Shown here piece by piece: positions 8,994-17,098 of a DNA stretch of 64,000 bases. The stretch lies in contig NZ_JAIMIB010000006.1 in the NCBI RefSeq assembly GCF_019966515.1, positions 124,001 to 188,000 on the forward strand, written 5' to 3'. The translations under genes and the position numbers were made by a program. Position 1 is the first letter of the stretch. Each line of letters starts with the position of its first letter. The notes beneath the pieces were generated by a model that was not told the DNA's origin, searched no databases, and saw nothing but the letters and a program-made list of their open reading frames with translations. The stretch is from Roseovarius aestuarii (GTDB lineage Bacteria > Pseudomonadota > Alphaproteobacteria > Rhodobacterales > Rhodobacteraceae).

Positions 8994-9022
8994 TTGCGTC
9001 AGCCCCCCGTTTTGCCTAGAGA
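8994..9022 (+). promoter_or_regulatory. Sigma-70-type promoter of the tRNA-Glu gene
   Basis: TTGCGT (8994-8999) and TAGAGA (9017-9022) are separated by exactly 17 bases and lie about 20 bases before the first tRNA base. Position, spacing and match to -35/-10 elements support a promoter. Confidence 0.55.
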
Positions 9023-9041
9023 ACGCCTCACGCCAAGGTAT

Positions 9042-9116
9042 GGCCCGTTCGTCTATCGGTTAGGACGCCAGGTTTTCAACCTGGAAAGAGGGGTTCGATT
9101 CCCCTACGGGCTGCCA
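9042..9116 (+). tRNA. tRNA-Glu (anticodon UUC), CCA encoded
   Basis: The 75-base sequence folds as a cloverleaf. The acceptor stem GGCCCGT (9042-9048) pairs with ACGGGCT (9106-9112) with one G-U pair. The anticodon stem CCAGG/CCTGG holds the loop TTTTCAA with anticodon TTC (9075-9077). The T arm contains GGTTCGATTCC. The 3' CCA (9114-9116) is encoded. The anticodon assigns glutamate. Confidence 0.96.
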
Positions 9117-9415
9117 CTTACCAGCTGCAATCGATTGTAAGAAAACAACTTTTCAGTTATTCGGAATAATTCTTATCATCATTTCCATCTTCAGACCTGC
9201 GATAGATCAGCAATGATCAAGAGATTTTATTTTGCTCCAAATCATCTCGCCTGCGGAGTGCGCGTACCGATGACTGATAAGATATGAGAAAATCGCAGGT
9301 CGCTCCTAACCTTTCTCACCCCGAAGCTGATCTTTGACAGGCATTAACATCTATTGGAAGTTGCTAAATATCAAAACTGCTGCCGCTACTCGCTTAATAG
9401 TCGGGCGAGCAAAAA
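9117..9415. other. AT-rich intergenic stretch after the tRNA, no gene seen
   Basis: About 300 bases of clearly lower GC content than the recJ side. I find no convincing reading frame, no repeat of the tRNA 3' end and no integrase. It is the left margin of the decayed accessory patch. Confidence 0.5.
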
Positions 9416-9770
9416 TTGAACTATTACGATCTTTCTGACGACCAATTTGAACAAGTCCTCATGGCGCTGGGACAAAGACTTTTTGGCGTCGGTTTGGTCG
9501 GCTTCGCAAAAGGTAAAGATGGCGGCAAAGATTCTAAATTCCACGGCACCGCCGAACGTTATCCATCATCGGCCTCACCTTGGACAGGTAGCACAATCAT
9601 CCAAGCCAAACATACCAACGGAATAAATGCATCATTCAGCGATAAGGATTTTTTCAACCCTGTAAAAAAACTGGAAGCTTGATGGAGGAATTGCCCAGAA
9701 TAAAGAAATTGGTTCTAGCCAGCGAACTGGACAATTACCTACTGGTCTCGAACAGAAAACTTACTGGAAT
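9416..9770 (+). pseudogene. Frameshifted, 3'-truncated nuclease-like gene (ABC-three-component-like N-terminus)
   Basis: The first frame starts at a TTG (MNYYDLSDDQFEQVLMALGQ...) and ends after 88 residues at 9680-9682. The following frame, from 9682, reads MEELPRIKKLVLASELDNYL then LVSNRKLTG and is clearly the continuation, so a frameshift lies around 9660-9680. Segments such as FAKGKDGGKDSKFHGTAERY and GSTIIQAKHTNG resemble restriction-endonuclease-like N-terminal domains that I recall from ABC-three-component defence proteins and related large proteins. The similarity breaks off near 9765, where the sequence becomes the tail of the opposite-strand RTX gene. I read it as a dead fragment of a much longer gene. 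The end coordinate is approximate, and the family name is moderate confidence. Confidence 0.6.
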
Positions 9771-10401
9771 ATGTGCCGTCGGTGATCGTCCCGGCCTCTT
9801 CCCCCGAATAGGTGACGGTGACCGGACCGGATAGGTTGGTCAGGTCGATCGTGTCGTTGCCGAAATTATCCTCGACGATGAACGTGTCGGCATCATCCTC
9901 GCCCAGCAGGCGGTCGTCGCCCTGACCGCCGGTGATGGTGTCGTCGCCGCCCCCGGTCTCGATCTCGGTTCCGTCTGTGGTGGCGGACGCGTCGATGCTG
10001 TCGCCGTAGCCTGTCCCGTCGCCGCCGGACATCGTATCATTGCCGGCATCGCCATAGATGGAATCGTCACCTGCACCCCCGTCGATGCTGTCCTCACCCT
10101 CGCCACCTTCGATACTGTCATTCCCTCCACCACCGCGAAGCGTATCGTCATTGGTGGTGCCGGTGATGGTATTGGGGCCGTCCTGATCATAGGTTTCATC
10201 TCGGACAACGGCGGTCTGCTGACTGGTGTCGTCGCCGGTCTCGTTATTGTTGGCATCGCCTTGGAAATCACTTTCATCATCGGTGATTTCGAAATCATAA
10301 CCGTCGTCCTGGCCATCCCAGTCCGGCTCCAGTTGCATCGTACTGCCGGTCGGCTGGGAAAATGCATCCGGCGCAAAGCCAGTGAAGTTATACGTCGCCA
10401 T
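9739..10401 (-). CDS. RTX/hemolysin-type calcium-binding protein, truncated
   Basis: A 220-residue, very acidic protein. Residues about 75-165 hold nonapeptide repeats of the GGxGxDxxx type (GGGGNDSIEGGEGEDSIDGG, GAGDDSIYGDAGNDTMSGG), which bind calcium as a beta-roll and mark proteins exported by type I secretion. The N-terminus (MATYNFTGFAPDAF) is like that of Roseobacter secreted RTX proteins, which are usually much longer. The last 12 or so residues (YSSKFSVRDQ) are simply the reverse reading of the broken nuclease gene, so the natural C-terminus and secretion signal are lost. The abrupt step VVRDETYDQDG hints at an internal deletion too. It is probably a decaying gene. Confidence 0.65.
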   Translation of the reverse strand: MATYNFTGFAPDAFSQPTGSTMQLEPDWDGQDDGYDFEITDDESDFQGDANNNETGDDTSQQTAVVRDETYDQDGPNTITGTTNDDTLRGGGGNDSIEGGEGEDSIDGGAGDDSIYGDAGNDTMSGGDGTGYGDSIDASATTDGTEIETGGGDDTITGGQGDDRLLGEDDADTFIVEDNFGNDTIDLTNLSGPVTVTYSGEEAGTITDGTYSSKFSVRDQ

Positions 10402-10779
10402 TAATCACTGCTCCGACATGCTATCTCGCAATCGGCGTACCGGTCGATACGATGATCAACACGAATGTTTCGACCGGAAGCTTGCTGAGACCAGGACCGG
10501 TTGCCGCATCTTTTCCAAAGCCATTATTAGGCACGGTGGACTAGAAAATTTGTTAATTTGCGGGTGGCGCGCGGCACCAAAAAACTTCAAATTTTTTTGA
10601 AAACTTTTCTAACTTTTTGAGCATTCCAGGTCAAACCATGCCGATTAACTGGTACCGAGCCGGTAAAGTTGAGCAGCTTCATCTGACTGGTCCAAATTGA
10701 TTGTTAGTGTATGATCGGTCTGGGTTCCATTGGTATGATGGTTTCCGGTGTCGGAGGGCGGTAGTCCAATACCCAATGT

Positions 10780-11589
10780 GGCCGTTTTGGTGCTATGGTG
10801 TTTCCTCCGTTCTTCGATGTTGATCTGCGTTCCTCTGATCAAATAACAGATTTCCCCGGTCAACAGCTCATCCCTCATTCGACCGTTGAAGCTTTCGCAA
10901 TATCCATTCTCCTAGGGTGATCCCGGCTCAATTTAGGCCATCCTGGCGCCGACAGCCGCAATCCAGTCGCGAACCGCCAGGGCAACGAACTCAGGGCCGT
11001 TATCTGAACGGATGTAGGACGGTGCACCTCGCAGGATGAACAAATCGGTCAGAGCGTCGACGACATCCGCCGAGTTCAGCTTCCGTTTCACCCTGATGGT
11101 CAGGCACTCCCGACTGAACTCGTCACTCGACCATTGTTCTCGGACCGGTGGCGGACAAGGTCTCGTTGTTCAGTGTACGAAAGGTCTTTCCGTCATCGGT
11201 GCGGCAACGCACGAAGTCATAGGACCACACATGATTACGATGCTCTGGTCGAAGTCGAACACAGGAGCCATCGTTCAGCCAGAGCCGTCCTTTCTTCGGC
11301 TGCTTGTGCGGAACCTTCAGACCCTCTCGCTTCCAGAGCCGTTCGATGCGGCCATCGCTGACAGACCATCCAGCCTCCCTCAGCAACACCGCAGCCCGGC
11401 GATAACCGTACCGACCATATTGCCTGGCCAGCTCGACTATATCCGCCACCAGTTGTTCTTCATCCGGTCTGCCCCGAGGAATACGCCTTTGCGTGGATCG
11501 GTGTTGTCCCAGCACGCGGCAAGCCCGACGTTCCGAGATTTTGAACTGACTGCGAACATGATCGATGCAAGTACGGCGACGAGCGGGGC
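10780..11589 (-). pseudogene. IS3 transposase OrfB (DDE integrase), broken
   Basis: Reading continues from LSPARRRTCIDHVRSQFKIS through ERRACRVLGQHRSTQRR and YGRYGYRRAAVLLREAGW to NHVWSYDFV, the region of the first catalytic Asp. At about 11160 an apparent insertion and frameshift replace the usual RTLN-IIDEFSRE junction, and the frame stops at 11123. The rest, RVKRKLNSADVVDALTDLF and RSDNGPEFVALAVRDWIA (second Asp), then ENGYCESFNGRMRDELLTGE (catalytic Glu), is readable in another frame but contains at least two in-frame stops. It is a clear pseudogene. Confidence 0.78.
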
Positions 11590-11906
11590 TCAGAAGTTTC
11601 CCCGTGCGGCTTCCTTTAAGATCAACTTGTCGAGCGTCAGGTCTGACACTGCACGCCTCAGCCGCTCATTTTCTTTTTGGAGTCGCTTTAGTTCCTTCAA
11701 TTGGTCTACGCTTATTCCGCCCGTCGCCATTGTCGCTCGGACCAATGGCGCAACAAGGCTCCGTGCTTGCGCCAGCGATAATAGGTTTGTTCGACAACCC
11801 CGATCTGTCTGATTGCATCCAGACGGGGCATGCCTTGCTCCATCAGAACTTCAACCTGCCGTAACTTCGAGACAATCTCTTCCGGCTTTAATCGCGTGTT
11901 TGCCAT
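11590..11906 (-). pseudogene. IS3 transposase OrfA, frameshifted
   Basis: The first frame (MANTRLKPEEIVSKLRQVEV...) gives the helix-turn-helix DNA-binding part through TYYRWRKHG and then ends at 11712 after 64 residues. The C-terminal leucine-zipper part, DQLKELKRLQKENERLRRAV followed by SDLTLDKLILKEAARGNF, is present in another frame down to about 11590. A frameshift around 11740-11765 therefore breaks the gene. Intact relatives are about 88-100 residues. Confidence 0.75.
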
Positions 11907-12037
11907 TCTGTCCTCCGTTCCCTAAACATAACGGTGGACCCCTTCAAATGCGGAGGCTCAGCGGCGTGATGTCATATCCGGTAGCGACGGGGATAATTTC
12001 TGGCTGCAACGAGTCAAAGAAGCGCGACGTTCCACAC

Positions 12038-12493
12038 TTAGAAAAGCCGTGTGAGACGGTTCAGCTCTCGATCAAGCGCGTTTAGGAATTGAGAACGATC
12101 CTTCGCCGAGAAGGGTGGCGGACCGCCGGTCTGCTCCAACCCACCACGCAAATCTGCCATAATGGCCCGCGTCGCAATCGCACCACCGATATTCGAGCTG
12201 TTAAACGGCTTACCCGTCGGCGCGAGTACTGTCGCGCCAGCCTCTATGCACCGACCTGCGAGTAATATGTCTGCAGTAACAACTATATGCTTCGGGGTGG
12301 CGGCCTCGGCGATCCAGTCATCCGCCGCATCAAACCCGTCGGAGACCATCTGCATCGAGATCAGCGGATGGTCAGGCGTGCGCAGATAGCTGTTTGCCAC
12401 GAGCACAACCGGCGTTTTATGCCGATATGCGGTTTTGAAAATCTCGTCTTTGACCGGACACGCATCCGCATCGACGAGGATTGATATGCTCAT
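12038..12493 (-). CDS. YaiI/YqxD (DUF188) family protein
   Basis: This 151-residue protein starts MSISILVDADACPVKDEIFK, the characteristic opening of the DUF188 family. It continues with DDWIAEAATPKHIVVTADIL and ends with GGPPPFSAKDRSQFLNALDR. The conserved Asp residues in VDADACPVK and the fold are PIN-like, suggesting a metal-dependent nuclease, but I know of no established function. The ATG at 12493 gives the normal family length, although the frame is open further upstream. The start overlaps the stop of a small upstream frame (ATGA arrangement). It lies just outside the IS remnant and has normal core-genome appearance. Confidence 0.85.
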   Translation of the reverse strand: MSISILVDADACPVKDEIFKTAYRHKTPVVLVANSYLRTPDHPLISMQMVSDGFDAADDWIAEAATPKHIVVTADILLAGRCIEAGATVLAPTGKPFNSSNIGGAIATRAIMADLRGGLEQTGGPPPFSAKDRSQFLNALDRELNRLTRLF

Positions 12494-12708
12494 ATCTCGG
12501 GCTTTGCGGCGAATATGAAGTCCGGAAACTCCAAGATGTCCTTGGATGCTTCTAATACCATCCAATTCGCACGCTGCTCTGGAGCCCGGTCGAAAGCTGT
12601 AGCCGCATCGGCAAAATGAACCAAAAACATGATCGACAAGATGCATCCAGATCGCATGACAGCCCCAATTCTCGTACGTGACCAATACCGTAGCTCACAA
12701 TTATTCAT
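12490..12708 (-). CDS. Small unrecognised reading frame upstream of the DUF188 gene
   Basis: Up to 72 residues. An internal ATG (about 12657) gives a shorter product beginning MRSGCILSIMFLVHFADAAT, which resembles a short signal or membrane segment. The stop codon overlaps the DUF188 start in an ATGA configuration, the main argument that it is translated. The C-terminal part (RANWMVLEASKDILEFPDFI) reads like a piece of a folded protein, so this could also be the surviving 3' end of a larger gene cut by the accessory patch. I do not recognise the family. Confidence 0.3.
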   Translation of the reverse strand: MNNCELRYWSRTRIGAVMRSGCILSIMFLVHFADAATAFDRAPEQRANWMVLEASKDILEFPDFIFAAKPEI

Positions 12709-13058
12709 TCACCAAATTTCACGCTCCTTGGGTCATTTGGATTGCAGTTGCAGAACTGCGACAGTGCCAGATGGACCAACATCTCTGAAACCCACGAAGG
12801 CGCCCCTCATTGCAAACGTAGTCGAGTGGAGCTCCTTTCAAGCCTTAGTCGCAACTTGGCTTTGGGTCTGCTTCTACCTACTTACCGGATAACAGGAAGA
12901 TGAATTGCTGGATTTAAACCATCGGTGCCGTTTCCCAGAAACATGTTCGGAGCTTCCCTGTTATCAGGGAAATTTGGTGGAGACCGGCTAACTTGGGACT
13001 GCCAGTTTCGACGGAATTTGTTGTGTATCTGAAATCCTGGCGGATTGTGCGTGTCTTG
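12709..13058. other. Gene-free intergenic region with one perfect hairpin
   Basis: About 350 bases with no convincing coding frame on either strand. At 12954-12971 there is a perfect palindrome, TTCCCTG-TTAT-CAGGGAA (7-bp stem, 4-base loop), lacking a T tract. It lies downstream of the convergent-side end of the EamA transporter gene and could be a transcript-end structure or part of a dispersed repeat. Nothing else is seen. Confidence 0.5.
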
Positions 13059-13967
13059 TCAGACAGGCGGCACCGGGCGGCGTTGCAGGGCGCGTTCGCG
13101 GACAAAGACATAAAGCCCCGACCCGACGATCAGGGCGATGCCCACGAATGTGAGCCCATCGGGCAGGTCGCCGAAAATGTAATACCCTAAGAAGGTGGCA
13201 CCGACGATCTCGATATATTGCAGGGGCGCCAGCACCGACGCAGGCGCCAGAGACAGGGCGAAACTGATGCAGACATGGCTAAGCGTAGCGACAACCCCAA
13301 GAGCGGCCAGCAGCTTCAGCTCGCGCGCTTCCGGCCAGACCGGATCAAGCGGTGCCACGCCGCTGTCGTTGAATGCCCATAGGACCGGTACCGCGATCAG
13401 CAGCGCCGCCAAGCCGGTATATACCTGCAAAGAGATCGGGTGCATGCGGGTGGCCATGCGCCGTGTAAGGATCATGTAGAAGGCGAAACAAAGCGCGGTG
13501 ACCAGCGGCAGAAACGCCACCGCACCAAGCTCTTGAAAGCTGGGCTGAATAATCAGCAATGCCCCACCAAATCCGACGGCGCAGGCGATGTAACGGCGCG
13601 GGCCGACCTGCTCTCCCAATAGCCACCCACCCAGCAGCGTCAGGATGAAAGGTTCGACAAAAAAGATCGCAATCGCATCGGCAATGGGCATGTATCGAAC
13701 GGCGGTAAAGAAAAACGCAGTCGCCACCATCAAGAGCAGTGAGCGCGCCAGATGCAGGCCGATCTCGGAGCCGCCGGGCCGGTGCAGCCAGCCCATCAGT
13801 ATCGCCAGCGGCAGCAAAAGCGCGCTTTGAACCGCAAACCGTGTGGCGGCGATTTGCCCCACGGCAACCGCATCGCCAATCAGCTTGGCAAAGCTGTCCA
13901 TCAGCGGGGCGATCAGCGAAAATCCCACCATCAGAAGAATGCCGAATAAGGTGCGATCCTTGCTCAT
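13059..13967 (-). CDS. DMT-superfamily (EamA) transporter
   Basis: A 302-residue integral membrane protein with about ten hydrophobic segments arranged as two EamA halves. The segment FFVEPFILTLLGGWLLGEQV closes the first half, and YYIFGDLPDGLTFVGIALIV lies in the second, as in the drug/metabolite transporter superfamily. Such proteins export or import small metabolites, and the substrate cannot be predicted. The C-terminal VFVRERALQRRP is a basic cytoplasmic tail. It is a stand-alone gene. Confidence 0.88.
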   Translation of the reverse strand: MSKDRTLFGILLMVGFSLIAPLMDSFAKLIGDAVAVGQIAATRFAVQSALLLPLAILMGWLHRPGGSEIGLHLARSLLLMVATAFFFTAVRYMPIADAIAIFFVEPFILTLLGGWLLGEQVGPRRYIACAVGFGGALLIIQPSFQELGAVAFLPLVTALCFAFYMILTRRMATRMHPISLQVYTGLAALLIAVPVLWAFNDSGVAPLDPVWPEARELKLLAALGVVATLSHVCISFALSLAPASVLAPLQYIEIVGATFLGYYIFGDLPDGLTFVGIALIVGSGLYVFVRERALQRRPVPPV

Positions 13968-14043
13968 GGCGCGACGCTAGGGCCAGCACTGGAACTTGGC
14001 AATCCATCTTGGGTTTAAAATAGTCAGAAACTGTCAGCAGGCG

Positions 14044-15621
14044 TCAGCGTGCCGTGTTGCCCCGGGATTCTGATGCCAGTTTTTCAAACGGGTCCGGCCG
14101 CCCGGCAAGCGCGCGCGGCGCACCTTCGGCGGGTTTCAGACGGGCCAGAAGAAGCTGTAGTTTGCCGCCGATTGAGCGGCTTTCGTCGGTGTCACCAGAG
14201 TCGAACAGAACCGGGGCCTGGAACGCTTCTTTGCTGCGCCTGACCGGGGCCCGGGGTGCAGACGCCGCCGGGGTTGCTTCTTCGGCGCGGTTCAGTCCGG
14301 GCAGAGGCAATCCTAACCCTTTGTGCCCCGTCTCATCGTCTTTGTTGCCTTCGATTGCAGATTCTGGTGCGGCAGAGCGTTTGCGATTAACGAATGGCAG
14401 CTTGAATCGTCCGCGCGTAAGCGATGCTTCGGTGCCGACCGGCTCCTTGCTGTCTTCGACCAGATCTTTCTTATGGATGGATGGCGATAGGCCCGTGCCG
14501 TTTTCGCGTACGTCCCCCTCTGCCGCCATCGCACCGATTTCGGCACCGGCACCTGCGTCTTTCTGAAACTGGGCAAGTATCGCCGCATCCGATTTTGACC
14601 CGGGCAATGTCACACCCAGCCGGTTTAGCCCGCCGCTGATCGCTTTGTGGGTTTTGCGGATGATGAAAACATAGGCTGCTATGAAAAGGGCGATAGAAAG
14701 ATAGGCGAAATTTCCGCTGTAGAGAGCCACGGCAATCAGCGCGACGACTGCCAATGTCTTGAACGGAAGGCGCCGTTTCGGCGCTGCTGCCCCGTCCCGC
14801 GTCGCTGCCCCGTCCCGCGCCGCCCCGGTGTCGGCTGCCGGATCCGTGCCATGCCCCCCTACCGGAACAGTCTGCACAAACTGGGCGCCAGCATCACTGG
14901 TTGCGGGTACTTCTTCATAGCCTTCATCGGACCGAGCGGCCTTTTTCCGGCGTCGGCGGGCAAATTTGACAAGGCCGATCAATGCGGCAACCAGACCAAC
15001 GCCGCGGATGATATCCCGCAGTTCATTGGCGCTCATCGTCGGGGTCAACCCCGCCTCGCGCCCATCCAAAAACGGCTCGATATAGATGAAATTCTCGGAT
15101 TTTGTCAGGTTCTGTTCTTCAAAAGCATCCCGGACCATTGAGGACAGGTCCGGCGAGCCTTCGTCCTGGCCATTCAGGGCGATCACACTGACGGCGCCGG
15201 TCTCCGCAAAGGCAATTGCGGAATTCTCAAAGTAGTATTCATTGACGAATTTGTCTTTCTCATCCTCGGTCAGCACCAGCGCGCCGCGCGCCATTTTCGA
15301 GTCTGCCGGGTCAGCCGCATCAAACAGCACAAACATGTAGCGTGTCTTGTCGGCACCCTTGCGCCGTTTCGTCAGCTCGTAATTGTAGTCCGGATTGATG
15401 ATGCCCCGGACCGAAATCTCGTCAGCTGGGCCCGTATTCATGGTGCGGGAAAAATCTGCCAGATCGACGGTCTCGGGCGGGTTACCTGCCAGCGCCCGGG
15501 TCATTTCCTGATTTTGTGCCAACGTGTCGCGATGGGCTAATTCACCCAGATAGAAAATCCCGCCAGCGGCAGCCAGAAACACCCAAAAGGGCAGTCGAAA
15601 AACAGCAAATACCAGACGCAT
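14044..15621 (-). CDS. Conserved Roseobacter-type membrane protein of unknown function
   Basis: Approximately 525 residues from the ATG at 15621, or 532 from the ATG at 15642; the choice is not decisive. An N-terminal hydrophobic segment (LVFAVFRLPFWVFLAAAGGI) anchors a roughly 180-residue domain with FSRTMNTGPADEISVRG and RYMFVLFDAADPADSKMARG. After this come a second membrane segment (RGVGLVAALIGLVKFARRRR), an Ala/Gly/Asp-rich linker and two close hydrophobic segments (TLAVVALIAVALYSGNFAYL onwards). A long, charged, probably disordered cytoplasmic tail ends the protein. I recognise it only as a Rhodobacteraceae hypothetical type. It has no operon partner. Confidence 0.72.
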   Translation of the reverse strand: MRLVFAVFRLPFWVFLAAAGGIFYLGELAHRDTLAQNQEMTRALAGNPPETVDLADFSRTMNTGPADEISVRGIINPDYNYELTKRRKGADKTRYMFVLFDAADPADSKMARGALVLTEDEKDKFVNEYYFENSAIAFAETGAVSVIALNGQDEGSPDLSSMVRDAFEEQNLTKSENFIYIEPFLDGREAGLTPTMSANELRDIIRGVGLVAALIGLVKFARRRRKKAARSDEGYEEVPATSDAGAQFVQTVPVGGHGTDPAADTGAARDGAATRDGAAAPKRRLPFKTLAVVALIAVALYSGNFAYLSIALFIAAYVFIIRKTHKAISGGLNRLGVTLPGSKSDAAILAQFQKDAGAGAEIGAMAAEGDVRENGTGLSPSIHKKDLVEDSKEPVGTEASLTRGRFKLPFVNRKRSAAPESAIEGNKDDETGHKGLGLPLPGLNRAEEATPAASAPRAPVRRSKEAFQAPVLFDSGDTDESRSIGGKLQLLLARLKPAEGAPRALAGRPDPFEKLASESRGNTAR

Positions 15622-15724
15622 GGAGCAGTTGTCCCGATTCATTTCAAAGTTGAATCGATTTCATTGCCCCAACCGGGCGAAAGTTAGACCAGGACGTGGA
15701 GATTTGGCGAAAACGCCGAAAAAT

Positions 15725-17098
15725 TCAACAATTTGGGACGTTTACCGCCAATCCACCTAGTGACGTTTCTTTGTATTTTTCGCTCATATCGGCGCCGGTC
15801 TGGCGCATTGTTTCGATACAGGCATCCAATGGCACCAGATGCGTACCATCCCCGCGCAGCGCCAGCGACGCTGCCGAGACCGCCTTGATCGCGCCCAGCC
15901 CGTTGCGTTCGATGCACGGCACCTGCACCAGCCCTTTGACCGGATCGCAGGTCATGCCCAGATGATGCTCAAGCGCAATCTCGGCCGCGTTTTCGATCTG
16001 TGCGGGCGTGCCGCCCAGTACCGCCGCCAGACCGGCGGCGCCCATGGCCGAGGCGCTACCCACCTCCGCCTGACAACCAGCTTCGGCACCGCTGATCGAG
16101 GCGTTGAACTTGACCAGCCCGCCGATGGCAGCAGCGGTCAGCAGAAAATCTTCGATTTGCGCCTCCGAGGCACCCGGCACATGTTCAAGCCAGTATTTGA
16201 CGACGGCCGGTACAACCCCTGCCGCGCCATTGGTGGGCGCGGTGACCACCTGACCGCCAGCGGCGTTTTCCTCGTTCACGGCCATGGCATAAAGGCTCAT
16301 CCAATCGTTGATCTTGTGCGGCGCATTCAGGTTTGTCCCGCGTTCTTCGATCAGCGCATCGCGGATGCCCTTGGCCCGGCGTTTGACATTCAGTCCGCCG
16401 GGCAGGATGCCATCCGTTGTCATGCCGCGCTCGATGCAGTCGTTCATCACCTGCCAGATCCGCGTGACACCGGATGTCAGGCTTTCCGGCCCGCCCCGTG
16501 CATGTTCGTTGGCCTTTTTCATCTCGGCAATGCTCTTGCCGCTGGTTTCGGCCATTTCCAGCATCTCGGCGGCGGACTTGAACGGGTAGGGGACAGGATC
16601 GCCCTCATCGGTGTTGCGGCCTTGTGCAAGCTCGGCCTCTGTCATCACGAAGCCGCCGCCGATCGAGTAATACGTCTCCTGCAGGATCACATCGCCCTGC
16701 TTGTCAGTGGCCATCAGGATCATCCCGTTGGCATGGCCCGGCAGATTGGGGCCGAAATCGAATTGCAGATCCTCTTTCGGGTTGAATGCCAGCTCGGGCA
16801 GACCCTCGGGCGACACGGTATGGGTTTCGCGGATCTGTTCCAGTGCAGCTTCGGCCTTTTCGTGATCATAGGTTTCCGGCACGAAACCGGCGAGGCCCAG
16901 AATGGTCGCCCGGTCGCTGGCATGGCCAACGCCGGTAAAGGCGAGTGAGCCGTGTAGCGATCCCTTGACGCCGTGGCAGGTGAAATCCGCCGCGCGCATC
17001 TTGTCGAGGAACCGTGCCGCCGCCACCATCGGCCCCATCGTATGGGACGAGGACGGGCCAATGCCTATTTTGAACATATCAAAAACCGACAGGAACAT
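15725..17098 (-). CDS. sdaA: L-serine dehydratase, single-chain iron-sulfur type
   Basis: A 457-residue enzyme that deaminates L-serine to pyruvate and ammonia using a [4Fe-4S] cluster. Motifs are complete: KIGIGPSSSHTMGP at the start (beta domain), and in the alpha domain GCQAEVGSASAMGAAGL, MTCDPVKGLVQVPCIERN with the cluster cysteines. The length fits the fused single-chain class. The gene follows GST with a one-base stop/start overlap. In betaine degraders the sarcosine-glycine-serine-pyruvate route ends at this enzyme, so it may serve the sox locus about 7 kb away, but no direct linkage is visible. Confidence 0.95.
   Translation of the reverse strand: MFLSVFDMFKIGIGPSSSHTMGPMVAAARFLDKMRAADFTCHGVKGSLHGSLAFTGVGHASDRATILGLAGFVPETYDHEKAEAALEQIRETHTVSPEGLPELAFNPKEDLQFDFGPNLPGHANGMILMATDKQGDVILQETYYSIGGGFVMTEAELAQGRNTDEGDPVPYPFKSAAEMLEMAETSGKSIAEMKKANEHARGGPESLTSGVTRIWQVMNDCIERGMTTDGILPGGLNVKRRAKGIRDALIEERGTNLNAPHKINDWMSLYAMAVNEENAAGGQVVTAPTNGAAGVVPAVVKYWLEHVPGASEAQIEDFLLTAAAIGGLVKFNASISGAEAGCQAEVGSASAMGAAGLAAVLGGTPAQIENAAEIALEHHLGMTCDPVKGLVQVPCIERNGLGAIKAVSAASLALRGDGTHLVPLDACIETMRQTGADMSEKYKETSLGGLAVNVPNC

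Larger units (their letters stand above)
10618..11962 (-). mobile_element. Degenerate IS3-family insertion sequence
   Basis: Remnants of both IS3 transposase frames lie on the minus strand in the normal order: orfA (about 11906-11590) and then orfB (about 11590-10780). The right end upstream of orfA, TGAGCCTCCGCATTTGAA (complement of 11945-11962), looks like a terminal inverted repeat. TGAGCATTCCAGGTCAAA at 10618-10635 is a possible but poor left-end match. Several frameshifts and stop codons make the element inactive. The boundaries are approximate, and I could not define a target-site duplication. Confidence 0.7.

Noticed and set aside
9739..10401. Repetitive GC-rich stretch considered as a CRISPR or satellite array
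   Set aside because: The repeats are short, irregular and in frame, coding for glycine/aspartate nonapeptides of an RTX protein; there are no spacers.
9416..11962. An intact anti-phage defence system
   Set aside because: Only a frameshifted fragment of one nuclease-like gene remains; no ATPase, partner or methylase gene is present in the window.
9042..12037. tRNA-Glu as an integration site for a genomic island
   Set aside because: The tRNA gene borders a decayed accessory patch, but I found no integrase gene and no repeat of the tRNA 3' end downstream, so attachment sites cannot be claimed.
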